DNA of 64,000 nt, taken from NCBI GenBank assembly GCA_949130485.1, contig OX422188.1, positions 509,391 to 573,390 on the forward strand. The letters are read 5' to 3'. Origin of the DNA: Agelas oroides. Taxonomy: Eukaryota > Porifera > Demospongiae > Agelasida > Agelasidae. Numbering within the stretch: the stretch's first letter is position 1; every line of letters begins with the position of its first letter. A program made the translations under genes and the position numbers. The notes beneath the pieces were generated by a model. It was not told the DNA's origin, searched no databases, and saw nothing but the letters and a program-made list of their open reading frames with translations. Positions 45,726 through 58,578 of this stretch are shown here, one piece after another.

Positions 45726-46145
45726 AATGGCCTGGGGGACAAGACTAGGGTTGGAGGTGCGTGCACGCAGGAGCTCCAATGGCCTGGGGGACAAGACTAG
45801 GGTTGGAGGTGTGTGCACACAGGAGCTCCAATGGCCTGGGGGACAAGACTAGGGTTGGAGGTGCGTGCACACAGGAGCTCCAATGGCCTGGGGGACAAGA
45901 CTAGGGTGGGAGGTGCATGCACACAGGAGCTCCAATGGCCTGAGGGACAAGACTAGGGTTGGAGGTGCGTGCACGCAGGAGCTCCAATGGCCTGGGGGAC
46001 AAGACTAGGGTTGGAGGTGCATGCACACAGGAGCTCCAATGGCCTGAGGGACAAGACTAGGGTTGGAGGTGCATGCACACAGGAGCTCCAATGGCCTGGG
46101 GGACAAGACTAGGGTTGGAGGTGCGTGCACACAGGAGCTCCAATG
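45726..46145. repeat. 53-bp tandem array, eight copies
   Basis: ATGGCCTGGGGGACAAGACT followed by GGTTGGAGGTGCGTGCAC recurs every 53 bp. It lies between the kinase and KIF23. Confidence 0.9.
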
Positions 46146-48438
46146 CCAAGAAACACACTAACATTGATCACTAACAACATTCTACAGGACCCAGACCACC
46201 ATTGTTCACTGTCTTAACATTGTTAACCATTGTCATTTGGTATTTTTTATAATCACATAAGGAAAATCTGACACATGATCAGTATTTTTCCACGATCACA
46301 AGGAAGGACCTGCTAAGAAAATTGTGAAGTTTTTGCAAACAATTACTCTTTGTAAGATCAGCCCTGTCTAACTTTTCGTCACTTGCAGTCCATTTTCCAT
46401 GCTGCAAGCAATTGAGTTAAAGCTGGGCTAGTCTCGTTCCCAGGTCATACTTCCCCCTTCCCCTACAGCCTGGGAACGACAGGGATATCTCTATAGCTCA
46501 GTTGTAAGAGGCTCGATCAGTTGCTTGGGAACAACAATATCTATGTGCCGGTAGCTCAGTTGTAAGACATGCTTGGGAACAAGGCAAGGCAGAAACTGGG
46601 AAAATGGCTAAGATCAGGAGATTGTCTTGTTGTGAGCTAGCTCTATAGCTCAGTTGTAAGAAGCTCAATCAGTTGCTTACTCTACTACACAGGCCACCAG
46701 CCTCAGAGCTGCTCCCTCCATACACTGGATACACCCAAGTTTTCACAGCCCACCAAACTGGGCAGGTGTGTATCAGGCAGGGTCAATGCACTCCTTATCC
46801 TACACCAAATTGGGATATTGTACAACCCACATACACATAGGTCAAAGTACGTTTCTATAGAAACCACTTCCTAGTTCACAAAGGAGACTAACATGTGTGC
46901 ATATGTACAAGAGGACATAAGAATAAGCGGGGAAGAGAGTGCAACTCCCATAGAGACCTGCCGTGTCATGCACAAGAGCTGGATTTTAGTTACACGCTCT
47001 TCCTCCCCACATCCCATTCCTATGTGCTATTGACGTCTTACAACTTCAAACACTTTGTGCATGCAGTCCCAATCTCCCGGTCACCTCAGCACAGCTAATG
47101 ATGCCAGAACATGTCCTGCACAGTGGATGACTTTTGCTAGGCTTAAGGAAGATGTGATTTACCGATTGTTCATACATTCACTCAAGCACTCTTGATAATC
47201 AATACCTATCAACCTAAAGTGTGCTACTGTGTGTGTACGGTTCACGCACACACGCAACATGCAGTGAAAATGAAAACACATTCTCACATTCATTTAGCTG
47301 TCTTGGCAGAGCTGTACGGTACTCTACAATCATTATTAATAGCAGCTGTACGTGTTTACACACACAAGCAACCACTGGTAGAATACGGGGCACACCCATT
47401 GTGATGTCACCACCCCACCCATAACAAGTCAGTTAAATTAGTATTAGTCAGGTTTTTCACGGTCAAGGGGCGAGGTTGAGTTGGCAGTGTCTGTGAGGTT
47501 GAGTTGGCAGTGTTTGCTTGTATATTGATGAACAAGTAACCTTGGTTGGAGTGAGCAGATTTAGAGTGACAGCCATGCTGGTCTGGTAATAGGCTCGGTA
47601 GTTGCAAAGATGCCTTGAGTCGATAAGCAAACCTCAGTACTTTGTACCACGAAGATAAAAGGCAAGTCTTCATATCTACTCCATCACTGTTTCTTTGCTA
47701 GTTGTAGTGCTACTGTTGTAGTGCTACTGTGTGCCTCTCTCTCTTCCATCTGTTATCAAGTTGAAGTGCACATGGCGCGGGCAAGTCAACTCATCTAACG
47801 GGCAACTTCAGGTTCTTTTCACGTGACAATCTTGGTAGCCCTGTTTCCAGGCCCCGCCCACCTTCCTGCTGCCTGCACTACGGTGCTGCAAGCAATGGGA
47901 AGCTGGGCAGAGGGGGAATGAGGCTAACGACACAGACAATTGCTGATTGTATGAAAGACGACGTATTTATCAATCTAAACTGCCTCAAGTAAGGATTACA
48001 AGCAACGGTAAACATAAGAATGATATCCTTTAATTGAAAGCCAAGCATATCTGGCTGGGCCATAATCAAATTACTAACAAATACCTCTTCAGCTATTTCT
48101 TTGTTGAGGGTTAATCTGGATTGATGGTTACTATGCAACAAACAGACAGTTTCACTCAACAGTAACAAAGGTCCTCAAAATGATATACCTCTGCACACAA
48201 TATAATTTTGTGTTTATGTGTAACTGCTGTTTTCTAGCAAGTATGTGACTGTAGCAGCCAGGCAGGCTTTCCATATTTTGTCTCACAGCTTTGGAAAGCC
48301 TGGGTTCAAGGCTAGTAGACATGAGGAACATTTGCTGATGTGATCATAGATAATATCATCTTCTAGTTATGACATTAATGTTGAATATTATCTATCAAAC
48401 TATACGTATTTTATCCATGGTGTGCCACCCCCTCCCAA
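46146..48438. other. Intergenic, degraded repeats only
   Basis: Contains three related segments with TATAGCTCAGTTGTAAGA (about 46490-46670), a diverged short family B MITE (46906-47033) and a family A foldback (47837-47928, TAGCCCTGTTTCCAGGCC to GGGAATGAGGCTA). No coding exon recognised. Confidence 0.6.
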
Positions 48439-48594
<156 letters not shown>

Positions 48595-48882
48595 TCGTGT
48601 TTACCTCTACAAAAGAGACCGCAGTATACACACTGCCACGACCCGTCGATCGTACGATCTCTTCTCTCTATATAAAACGATGAACAAAAGCCTTCAGGAG
48701 AACGCCAAACCAGTCTCAACTTCTTCGCCGTTGACCACCTTTCATGGGTGGAGTACCAATAAAGCCCTACGGTACGGCTACGGCTAGCTACGACTCTATT
48801 TTCTATGGTATCCGGTACCACCCAAAGGTCCTAACACTCCGTATACTAAAAACACTCTATGACGTAATGTAAACGAGACCTG

Positions 48883-48945
48883 ATTGGACGATTTGAACAG
48901 TTGCGCCTTGCGCCTTTCAAAGGAATGCTCACAGGCCAATTTGAA
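48883..48945 (+). promoter_or_regulatory. KIF23 promoter with CCAAT and CHR-like elements
   Basis: An inverted CCAAT box (ATTGG, 48883-48887) is followed by TTTGAA at 48892-48897; a second CCAAT (48936-48940) abuts another TTTGAA at 48940-48945. CCAAT (NF-Y) plus CHR (TTTGAA) is the known layout of G2/M genes controlled by MuvB/DREAM complexes, and KIF23 is such a gene in vertebrates. The function here is inferred. Confidence 0.45.
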
Positions 48946-49026
48946 TCTTGTTGTGTGTTCTTTTCAGCAAGCACTATCGCGTTCGTTTGAGGTTAGAGCC
49001 AGGGAAAGAGTCGTCCTGAAGCTACC

Positions 49027-52000
49027 ATGAAGTCTTCAAAAGGAAAGGGTCCGGTAAACGGAAGCAAGCCGCCGAAGAAATTGCCTCCGACAACGCCAGG
49101 GAGGAAACAGAAGCCAAAAGACCCCGTGGAGGTGAGTGAGGTGAACACTCAGTTTTCAGACACAGGGAGAAAGTATACACCTCTGAACAAAGTATTCCAC
49201 ATGAAATAGAGGCAGAGTATTTACTAATTCAGTGACGGAACTAGAACCTTGGATCTCGACCATAAAGAAGTTGGTTGGAAAAATGGCACCTTTGAAATAG
49301 TAACTCAAGCTTCAACTAATTTATCTGATTTGAAAAGTCTTAAGAGCTACTAAGATCTGTCGGGTTTTGTCGTTGGTTCAGTTCAAGGGAGGGGGTCTAT
49401 AACCCGCTTCCAGAAAGCAATAAAGCACTTCACTGTCATTCCACCACACCCCCCTTCCCCACTCCCCCACACACTTTCCTCATCCTCACACACACATTCC
49501 TCATCCCTCACACTCTACACACACACACTCCTCCCTCCTCTTCCTCCCCAGGTGTACTGTCGTCTTCGTCCACTGAGGAACGATGAGCAGGAGTCATGTG
49601 CAGAGGTAATCAGTGACACGGTGCTACAGATTCTACCCCCAGAGTGCTCCCTCGCATTCAAATCTGGACACAGAAATGCCGTAAGTAGATGTCAGACATA
49701 AGTCTCCACCTTCCCTTTTTCTCCTTGTTGCTGCAGTACCGAAGTGCGTTTCAAAGCTCTAATCTGGTTGGTTGGGTTAATTTAGGGTGTTGTTATATAG
49801 GGCAATGGCACATATGCACATATAAATGTGTATAATATAGACCAATAGGGTTAGAGCTTTGAAAAGTACTTTGGGATAGCTCCCTTGTCGCTCTATGTGG
49901 TTGATGCTCTTGTGTTTTCCTCTCATTCCAGACACAGCATGTTTTCAAACATGTGTTTGATAAGAACACGGGACAGAAGGAGGTGTTTGATCGGCTGGGG
50001 TTTCCCCTAGTGGAAGATCTTCTGCAGGGGAAGAATGGTGAGAACACAAGCTCCCTCCTCACTATACATTCCAAGTCTATCCTTCCATTTACGGTGTAGA
50101 TTGTAAAACCAGGGTTGTATATCGTTTTGTAATACAAAAGCACCAAACAGTAAACTGTGGAACAGTTGTGAAAGAGCCATGGTTTTGTAATCTTTCATCG
50201 GCTCACACAGTGAACAGATCTTGCACAAACACTGCATGCAAACCATAGCTAGTTCCACAAGCAAGCAAATGGATGGCCTGCTAAGGAAGCCTTCCCCTTT
50301 ATCCAGTCTCCTAACTAAATCATATCTCCAACTAGTTGATTACTTGAGACATTTCATACTATAATATAAAGCATTCTTTCAAAAACAATAAGAGAGTGCT
50401 AACACTTTCACCTGGCCTTGTCCCATGGAATAAGGTCCTCGTGTTTCACCTCAATATCAGGAGACCATGTGTAAGAGAGTGCCGAGGTATAAACACTTTC
50501 ACCTAGCCTTGTCCCATGAAGACGTGGGTTTAAGGTCCTTATCTTTCACCTCAATATCGGGAGACCATGTGTAAGAGAGTGCCGAGGTATAAACACTTTC
50601 ACCTAACCTTGTCCCATAAAGACGTGGGTTCAAGGTCCTTATCTTTCACCTCAATATCGGGAGACCATGTGTAAGAGAGTGCCGAGGTATAAACACTTTC
50701 ACCTGGCCTTGTCCCATGAAGATGTGGGTTCAAGGTCCTCATGTTTCATATCGGGAGACCATGTGGTAAAGATCTACCAAAACCATGACATTGTGTCACC
50801 TGACAATGTTTCCTGCAGGCCTGTTGTTTGCCTATGGTATCACCAACTCGGGCAAGACGTACACCATGACTGGAGAACCAGACGAGGCGGGGATACTGCC
50901 TCGCAGTCTCGATGTCATCTTCAACAGTATCACCGATGTTCAGGCACTCAAACATGTAAGAGCCATGCTCAATAAGAGTTTGTAACTCAATAACGGTTAT
51001 ACAGCCTTTTTCATATGATTGAAGTGTGTGTAGCTAGCTTCCTTGTTGGCGTCTGCATGAACAGAAAGATTGGAAAACTTTTGCCAACGCTTGCACCAAA
51101 GTTGTCATCAGGGTGAAGGGAAAGCCAGTGAGGAGTCACTTGTTGTTTCAGACCTTCTTCACTTTCAATGATGACAAGTTGAATGTCACAAAATGTTTTT
51201 CCGTTCTGAAATTAGCAACCTGCTAAATTACATTGTATGCTTGCATCGCTGTATGTTGTGTTTTTCCCAAAAAATTTTCGCCGAGGCACATCGACCGGGG
51301 GCTCAATAAGCCCTTGGGTTTGCTCCGGTGATATTTAGGTTGGCAACAAATCAGAGAAACCCTGTATGTTGAATTGTGATTTGTTTCATCTAATGCAGGT
51401 GTTCAGGTCAGATGGGTACAATGGGTTTGATGTGTTCTCAGAGGCAGAGGCCAGAGTTGAGAGGGACAGAAACCGCCCCAAGAAAGTCAGTGCAAGAATG
51501 AGGTACGTCTGAGAGGGAGGGCGGCCATGGTAGAGTGTCGCATGTGGAAGGAGAAGGTACCTTATATTTAGGCCTTCTCCTACCCAGCATCTACAGACCT
51601 GAAATTGACTGTAGTGCAAAAACGCCACCTACAAGTAGCAAGGTTAATGCTGTGGAGCCCGTCTATAGCAGCCACCTCTTAGTGTAATGGCCAGTACTCC
51701 TGGGCCCAGTTGATCCTGTCCAACGTGACTTGGATAAATCAACCATCTGTCTACATTGGCCAAAGTAATATCATTTCCATGGCAACCAATAATAAGTTTT
51801 ACTGTATCAAACAGACCTGAATTTGACTATAACAACCAAGGCCAGCTGTTGCAGGTCTTGATGCCAACACACATCAATGTATGTTCACTGTGTTTCTCTG
51901 TCGCTGCACACAGCTGTGGATGCCCTACATAGCTACACATACATGCTGGTGTATGTTTCTTTGTTGTACAGGTCAGAAATGCCAGAGTACGGTGATCTCC

Positions 52001-55000
52001 TGCGTGTTCCGGAGGCTCGGAAGGTGGAGAGGGGTGTAGACGAGGACAGCAGCTATGCTGTCTTTGTGAGCTACATTGAGATCTACAACAACTATGTCTA
52101 TGATCTGCTGGAGGAGCTCCCCATCGACCCCATTAAGGCCAAGTGAGCACTGTGATCCAGTTTTTGCAACACCCAAATCTTCTCCACCTCAAAACTTTGT
52201 GTTCTCGTACCATATTCCCAGTCTTGTCTTGGGCCTACACCACAGCTATCGTTGCTTGCTGTATAAAAAGCTTGCAAGTGACAACACTGTGGCCTTGTCC
52301 CAGTCGTCCGCCATAGCTATCACCACTTCAGTATGAGTGGAACATGATGAAGCTGGGATTGGCACAGGAAAATTGGAACAGTACAGTGCCACGTACTCTT
52401 GGCTTTCATTCCACCTCCCTCCTCTCTCTCTCTCTCCAGGCCCCTTCAGTCCAAGATCATGCGTGAAGACCAGTGTCACAACATGTACGTCAGTGGAGCC
52501 ACAGAGGTGGAAGTTAAGAGCACAGAGGAGGCCTTCGAAGTGCTTTACATGGGTGAGTGCCTCCTGCATACTGTATGACTCATTGAATACTTGTTCCATT
52601 CCCAGCTTGAACCCGTTACCAATACCACAGGAAATGCATTTTTCTGTCATGATCCTGAGCTACAAGTACAGACCAGTATGAATGCATACACACTAATATG
52701 TTACATATTTGGGAATAGCCTCAAGCAGCATTCTAGTCTATCGAGCGAGAGAATGCGGTCTAGCTCGATAGACTAGCAGCATTCATCACAAAATGCATGC
52801 TTTTGCACTGCAATTGACCAATGCTGCATATATCAATGTGGCTATACCTGAGTGTGTGCTGCAGATACGTGCTGCTTTCTAATTGTTCGCTTGAAGTACA
52901 TTCTTCTTGTCCCTCAACAGGCCAGAAACGTCGTCGTGTGGGTCAGACGCAGCTGAACCATGAGAGTAGTCGTAGCCATTCTGTCTTCACAATTCGTCTG
53001 GTGCAGGCACCACTGGACCCCAGCGGGGAGGAGGTGCTGCAGGACAAGTCAAAGGTAGTGAGGGTGTGTGTGTGTGGGGGGGAGGGGGGTGAGGGTGGGA
53101 GGTGCTGCAGGACAAGTCAAAGGTAGTGAGGATGTGGGAGGGTGAGGGGAGGAGGTGCTGCAGGACAAGTCAAAGGTAGTGTGGGGGTGGGGCGGTGAGG
53201 GGGGAGGTGCTGCAGGACAAGTCAAAGGTAGTGAGGGTGTGAGGGGGGAGTGGAGAGTGCAGAGTGGGGGGTGTGATTGACCACTGATTTGATCACATGC
53301 GCTAATGGATCCCTTCCCAGGTTGTGGTGTCACAGCTCTCACTGGTAGACCTGGCGGGGTCAGAAAGAACCTCTCGTACCAACAGTGCTGGGGACCGTCT
53401 GAGGGAGGCGGGCAACATCAACGCCTCACTCATGGTGCTGCGGACATGCATGGAGACACTGCGAGACAACCAGCTGAACGACAATAATAAGGTGTGTGGG
53501 GTGTGTATAGCATCATGAGACGTGAGTGCAAGTGAGCTAGATAGACTAGTACTGTCACTGTACTGTTCACTCGCTTGAACCAACTGTGCACACGAGAGGT
53601 AGGAGGTGTTCCATTGTGTGTAGGATAAATAGTCATGAGTAGTCTAGTGGCCCCTGCAATCTCTCTATGAGTAGTCTAGTGGCCCCTGCAATCTCTCTAT
53701 GAGGTGGAAGTGAGAGAGGAGGGGATAGATCTCTGGGTCAGTACGATACAAGTCAAGCTGGACCTCAGAAGTGTAACTAGGACTACATGACGACAGTTTG
53801 CATCAGTGCTCTGTTTGTGTCTCTCCTCTTCAGATTGTGCCCTACAGAGACTCAAAAGTGACACATCTTTTCAAGAACTACTTTGACGGGGAGGGGAAAG
53901 TGCGGATGATTGTGTGTGTCAGCCCCATGGCAGGGGACTATGACGAGAGCATTGTGAGTGGAGGAGGGTGGGGGGTTGGACAGTAAGCATTAGAGTTAAA
54001 GCAAATTGCTTCGTCATCCACTCATCCTCTCCCTCCTGCAGCATGTGATGCGGTTTGCTGAGGTCACACAGGAGGTGGTGGTGGATCGACCACAGACTGT
54101 CCAGTACGTGTGTAGTGATGTCCGTATGTCATTATGTGACAGGAAATTAATTCCCTCTCGCACTCAAGGCCAATAAATTAGTGGCTAATGAAGTCAAGGG
54201 GATGTGCATATTATGTGACAGAAAATTAATCCACATGTATGACCATGTCAAGTGTTTAGGTCACAGACAACCAACTTTCCTTCTCCTCCTGCAGGCAGGA
54301 TCTTGGACTGGTTCGTGGAAGACGGAGAGGTAAGCAACAGTAGACCCTAACAGTTTGACATGCACTCCCACCTGATGCTGAATGTGTAGCCTTGCACCAA
54401 GCTAGGCTACACTAGCTTTGTGAAATTTCATCCTGAAAACTACAACTAAAACATTTAGTCGAAATGTCACCAAAGTTGTGAGAAATCCTCTTTTTTGTTC
54501 AAGCTCATAATCAATAACCTATGCAACACCAACGTGGTATTGCTCCACCTCTCCCCCACTCACACACCCCTCACAGCCAATCTGCTGTACAAGGCTGCCC
54601 TGCGTGAAGTGGTGGCAATCCAGGACACTGACGGATCTCCTCCTGAGGGAGAGGAGCAGTCTGCTACAGTCCCCTTCAACCCCAACACGCCACACCCCTA
54701 CCAGCTCGCACTGGGAGTTCTCTGCATACAAAAGGTATTCTTCCCTTGTCTTGCAAGAACAACCGGAGGAGGATGATGATTTTTTTTCCTCTCAGTTTTT
54801 GGCTGGCTTTTAGCATACAGTACAGCTTATACTCATATACACATGTTCAATTGCTGCAGTACCTGTCAGAGGAGTGTGGTCCGTGCAGTCTGTCTGAGTT
54901 CAAGGCCTTCTTGGAGAACAGAGGCAGGATCCGGACTCAGCTCATCGAGGACCTCAAGAAGAAACGTACGCCACAATACTTTCAATACCATAATGTTGCA

Positions 55001-57888
55001 AATAATATTGAGAAAGAGGGCAGGCATATTTGCTGCATACAGTGCACACAAAGTGCAATTATATCATATCACAAGAGCGCATAAGAACGGGCGGCTAGAG
55101 TAAGAGCGTGTAACTCCAATAGAAGCCCGTAGTCCGGGCAAAATTATTGAACCGTACTAAAAATAGAACACCCGGTCACATGCGTGCTTAGCAACAATGC
55201 ATAAGGGCCTATGTCAATGCAGCGTGCGCAGGGCGTGTTACTATTTTTAGTACTGGCGGTAAATTCCGCCCGGTTTCGAATTTTACGTAGTTACATGCTC
55301 TTACTCTAGCCGCCCGTTCTTATGCGCTCTTGATATCATGATTGGGTTTAGCCGTTCTTACCAAATGGCCTGGGTGCACCATGATTGGATTGGTGGAGAA
55401 TGACAACTAGATCATCACATGCACACATACCTCCACTACACACTCCCACCTCCCCCCCCCCCCCCACACACACACCCTATACACAGAGATATCATTCCGG
55501 GTGCAGCTGCTGGCCCAGGACCAGGAGCTGGGGGAGCTGAGGTCGGCCGTGAGCTCCTTGAAAGGTCACAAGTCCTCCAGAGATAAGGCGGTGAGGGAGA
55601 TGCAACAGTTCAAAGATATCATCACCTCTCAGGACGAGCAGGTGAGGAGGAAATAACAGTCCCCTTGTTAGACAGTTTGTTTGCATAGCTTTGTTTTCAG
55701 GCCTTCCCACTGTCCAGTTGCACACTGTATGCGATCAAAACCTGGACGGTGGGGAAGGCCTGGAAACAAGGCTACTTATTTTCCACACAAGTGTAGCTTT
55801 ACGTTTTACTACATCCACTTGACCTGACCCTAGTTCTTTCCCTTCCGACTGAGAGTCTGGACAGATTTCAAGACAGCTAGTATTGTTAATCCTAGTTCTT
55901 TCCCTTCCGACTGAGAGTCTGGACAGATTTCAAGACAGCTAGTATTGTTAAACCTAGTTCTTTCCCTTCCGACTGAGAGTCTGGACAGATTTCAAGACAG
56001 CTAGTATTGTTAAACCTAGTTCTTTCCCTTCCGACTGAGAGTCTGGACAACAGACAGATTTCAAGACAGCTAGTATTGTTAAACCTAGTTCTTTCCCTTC
56101 CGACTGAGGGTCTGGACAATAGACAGATTTCAAGACAGCTAGTATTGTTAATCCTAGTTCTTTTCCTTCCGACTGAGGGTCTGGACAACAGACAGATTTC
56201 AAGACAGCTAGTATTGTTAAACCTAGTTCTTTCCCTTCCGACTGAGGGTCTGGACAATAGACAGATTTCAAGACAGCTAGTATTGTTAATCCTAGTTCTT
56301 TCCCTTTCGACTGAGGGTCTGGACAACAGACAGATTTCAAGACAGCTAGTATTGTTAAACCTAGTTCTTTCCCTTCCGACTGAGAGTCTGGACAACAGAC
56401 AGATTCAAGACAGCTAGTATTGTTAAACCTAGTTCTTTCCCTTCCGACTGAGAGTCTGGACAACAGACAGATTTAAGACAGCTAGTATTGTTAATCCTAG
56501 TTCTTTCCCTTCCGACTGAGAGTCTGGACAGATTTCAAGACAGCTAGTATTGTTAATCCTAGTTCTTTCCCTTCCGACTGAGAGTCTGGACAGATTTCAA
56601 GACAGCTAGTATTGTTAATCCTAGTTCTTTCCCTTTCGACTGAGGGTCTGGACAACAGACAGATTTCAAGACAGCTAGTATTGTTAATCCTAGTTCTTTC
56701 CCTTCCGACTGAGGGTCGGGACAACAGACAGATTTCAAGACAGCTAGTATTGTTAATCCTAGTTCTTTCCCTTCCGACTGAGAGTCTGGACAGATTTCAA
56801 GACAGCTAGTATTGTTAATCCTAGTTCTTTCCCTTTCGACTGAGGGTCTGGACAACAGACAGATTTCAAGACAGCTAGTATTGTTAAACCTAGTTCTTTC
56901 CCTTCCGACTGAGGGTCTGGACAACAGACAGATTTCAAGACAGCTAGTATTGTTAACATCCCTCTCTCTCTCATGGGCTCTCCCTCAGATTGCCAAGCTC
57001 CATGCTGAACTAGAGAAGGCCCGTGGTGACTATGTGTCCAGCAAGAAGGAGCTGTTGAGGGTGCAGCAGCAGCTGTCCCGGGTGACACAGCGGAATGAGC
57101 TGCTGGTGAAGACCACGGTGATGTATGAAGCAGACAAGAGGGAACTGGAGAGCGAGGTGAGAGAAATGCACATGGTTTAGAGTCGTAACATCCAAGAAGC
57201 ATCAGTGAGAGAAACCCCATACCCTTGTGCTCTTGCCTCGTCCAAGAGCGCATAAGAACGGGCGGCTAGAGTAAGAGTGTGTAACTACGTAAAGCCGGGC
57301 GGAAATTACCGCCAGCACTAAAAATAGTAACATGCCCTGCGCACACTGCGTTGACATAAGCCATTATGCATTGTTGCTAAGCACGTGACCGGGCGTTCTA
57401 TTTTTAGTACGGTTCAATAATTTTGACCGGACTACGGGCTTCTATTGGAGTTACACGCTCTTACTCTAGCCGCCCGTTCTTATGCGCTCTTGCCTCGTAG
57501 GGAACAAGGCTACACGCACCTGTGCTATTTGTCTCCTACAGTAATTATAATGCAGGTTATAAAAACAAATTATGTCGATACCTCTGCGTTATCTGTCCCC
57601 TATACATAAGTACAAGAGTGCATGATGACATCATTTTTGTTGCGGAGGGAGGATAAATGATGTCATCATGATAAGTATTACAGGCACCTACTGGCCCCTT
57701 CTACCCTCCCTCCTCCTCTCCCTTCTATCCTCCTCCTTATCCTCCCCCTCTCTCCTCCATTTCCCTCACAGCTGGATGCAGAGCGTAAAGTGAGTCAGAA
57801 GAAGCGTGCAGAGAAGGAGGTCCTCCAGCAGAAGATGCAGGGTTTTGTCAGCCACGAGAAAGAAAAGTTTGAGCGACTCGCTCATGCG
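49027..57888 (+). CDS. KIF23: Kinesin-6 KIF23/MKLP1 (centralspindlin motor), C-terminus lost in gap
   Basis: Seventeen exons: 49027-49131, 49552-49680, 49932-50037, 50819-50955, 51399-51502, 51972-52142, 52440-52552, 52921-53054, 53321-53491, 53834-53953, 54042-54103, 54295-54329, 54577-54734, 54860-54965, 55487-55641, 56989-57156, 57772-57888 (697 codons, phases consistent). A basic N-terminus leads into a kinesin motor with VYCRLRPL, P loop GITNSGKT, switch I NHESSRSH and switch [10 protein letters not shown]. The motor has the long insertion typical of kinesin-6 ([19 protein letters not shown]) and is followed by RGRRRAN and a coiled coil ([14 protein letters not shown]). KIF23 pairs with RACGAP1 to bundle midzone microtubules in cytokinesis. 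The family's C-terminal region is missing because the sequence runs into 200 N. The start is the only ATG before the first splice donor. Confidence 0.9.
50405..50760. repeat. About 100-bp tandem repeat before a KIF23 exon
   Basis: Four imperfect copies with AAACACTTTCACCTGGCCTT and CAATATCGGGAGACCATGTG, ending 60 bp before the P-loop exon. Confidence 0.85.
53025..53240. repeat. Tandem copies of a KIF23 exon end and donor
   Basis: The end of exon 52921-53054 (GGTGCTGCAGGACAAGTC) with its donor is repeated three more times within the next 180 bp, at a spacing of about 50-60 bp. Confidence 0.85.
55072..55332. mobile_element. Family B MITE copy in a KIF23 intron
   Basis: CAAGAGCGCATAAGAACGGG to GCGCTCTTG, 261 bp. 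ATATCAT occurs 4 bp before the left end (55061-55067) and directly after the right end (55333-55339). Confidence 0.8.
55690..55777. mobile_element. Family A-like foldback in a KIF23 intron
   Basis: TTTTCAGGCCTTCCCACTGTCC and its complement near GGAAGGCCTGGAAACAAGGC form a hairpin of about 85 bp. Confidence 0.55.
55826..56960. repeat. 62/69-bp tandem array, about 17 copies, in a KIF23 intron
   Basis: CTAGTTCTTTCCCTTCCGAC, TGAGAGTCTGGACAGATTTC and AAGACAGCTAGTATTGTTAA make up the unit. Two length classes differ by a 7-bp AACAGAC insertion. Neither strand encodes a believable protein despite long open frames. Confidence 0.9.
57243..57492. mobile_element. Family B MITE copy in a KIF23 intron
   Basis: CAAGAGCGCATAAGAACGGG to GCGCTCTTG, 250 bp, inverted relative to 55072-55332. 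Flanks CCTCGTC and CCTCGTA match at six of seven bases. Confidence 0.8.
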
Positions 57889-58088
57889 NNNNNNNNNNNN
57901 NNNNNNNNNNNNNNNNNNNNNNNNNNNNNNNNNNNNNNNNNNNNNNNNNNNNNNNNNNNNNNNNNNNNNNNNNNNNNNNNNNNNNNNNNNNNNNNNNNNN
58001 NNNNNNNNNNNNNNNNNNNNNNNNNNNNNNNNNNNNNNNNNNNNNNNNNNNNNNNNNNNNNNNNNNNNNNNNNNNNNNNNNNNNNNNN
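57889..58088. other. Assembly gap, 200 N
   Basis: Exactly 200 N. A plus-strand KIF23 coding exon enters from the left and a minus-strand RING exon enters from the right. Real gap size unknown. Confidence 1.
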
Positions 58089-58315
58089 GAGAAATCGGTC
58101 AGAAACCCTGCAGCACCGCTTTCTGGGACCTCATGTTCAGTTCGGCATTGCGGACAGATGAGCTGCTCTGTTTTGCTCTTCTCCAGGATACGTTCCAGAC
58201 ATCCTTTGCAGAATGTGTGACAACATGGTAGTACCTTGGGCTCCCTGAACTCTTCCAGACACACAGTGCACGTTAGATCTTTTGTGTTGTGCTTTGCTTC
58301 TCCACAAGTCGCCAT
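58089..58315 (-). CDS. RING-HC finger protein (TRIM-like), N-terminus only
   Basis: The frame from the ATG at 58315 gives MATCGEAKHNTKDLTCTVCL and continues through a C3HC4 RING: CTVCLEEF, LPCCHTFCKGCL and CPQCRTEH supply the zinc ligands. This N-terminal RING with a short preceding peptide is typical of TRIM E3 ubiquitin ligases. An alternative in-frame ATG lies at 58372. The frame is open into the gap, so the B-box, coiled coil and C-terminal domain cannot be seen. An NRF1-like palindrome ACGCATGCGC lies upstream at 58671-58680. Confidence 0.75.
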
Positions 58316-58544
58316 CTTTACGCTGTTAATGCCCTGGGCGCTCCCACACTTCCGGGGTCTCATTACATTCACGCCGTTTCATGTCCCCTGTCACATGACC
58401 CACAGAGGGGGTGGGGCCAGGGTCCCTGGGTGAAAGCTGCATTACGTCGCACTTACACCACATTGCCACAAGTGGCATCACATAAGGTGTTCATCACTTT
58501 TTAAAAAAAAAAAAAGAAAGAATAAAACCCATTTCCTGACCCTA

Positions 58545-58578
58545 GCCCTAACCCTAACCCGTACACTGAGCCCTAACC
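58545..58578. repeat. Short CCCTAA-type repeat
   Basis: CCCTAGCCCTAACCCTAACC, a few telomere-like units at an interior position. Too short to infer telomere healing. Confidence 0.5.

Noticed and set aside
55892..57253. Long open frames on the minus strand through the 62/69-bp array
   Set aside because: The frames arise because the repeat unit has no stop in some frames; the peptide merely repeats with the unit, and KIF23 exons flank it on the other strand.
58545..58578. Internal telomere or chromosome fusion point
   Set aside because: Only a few CCCTAA-like units with imperfect spacing; chance or a small microsatellite is enough.
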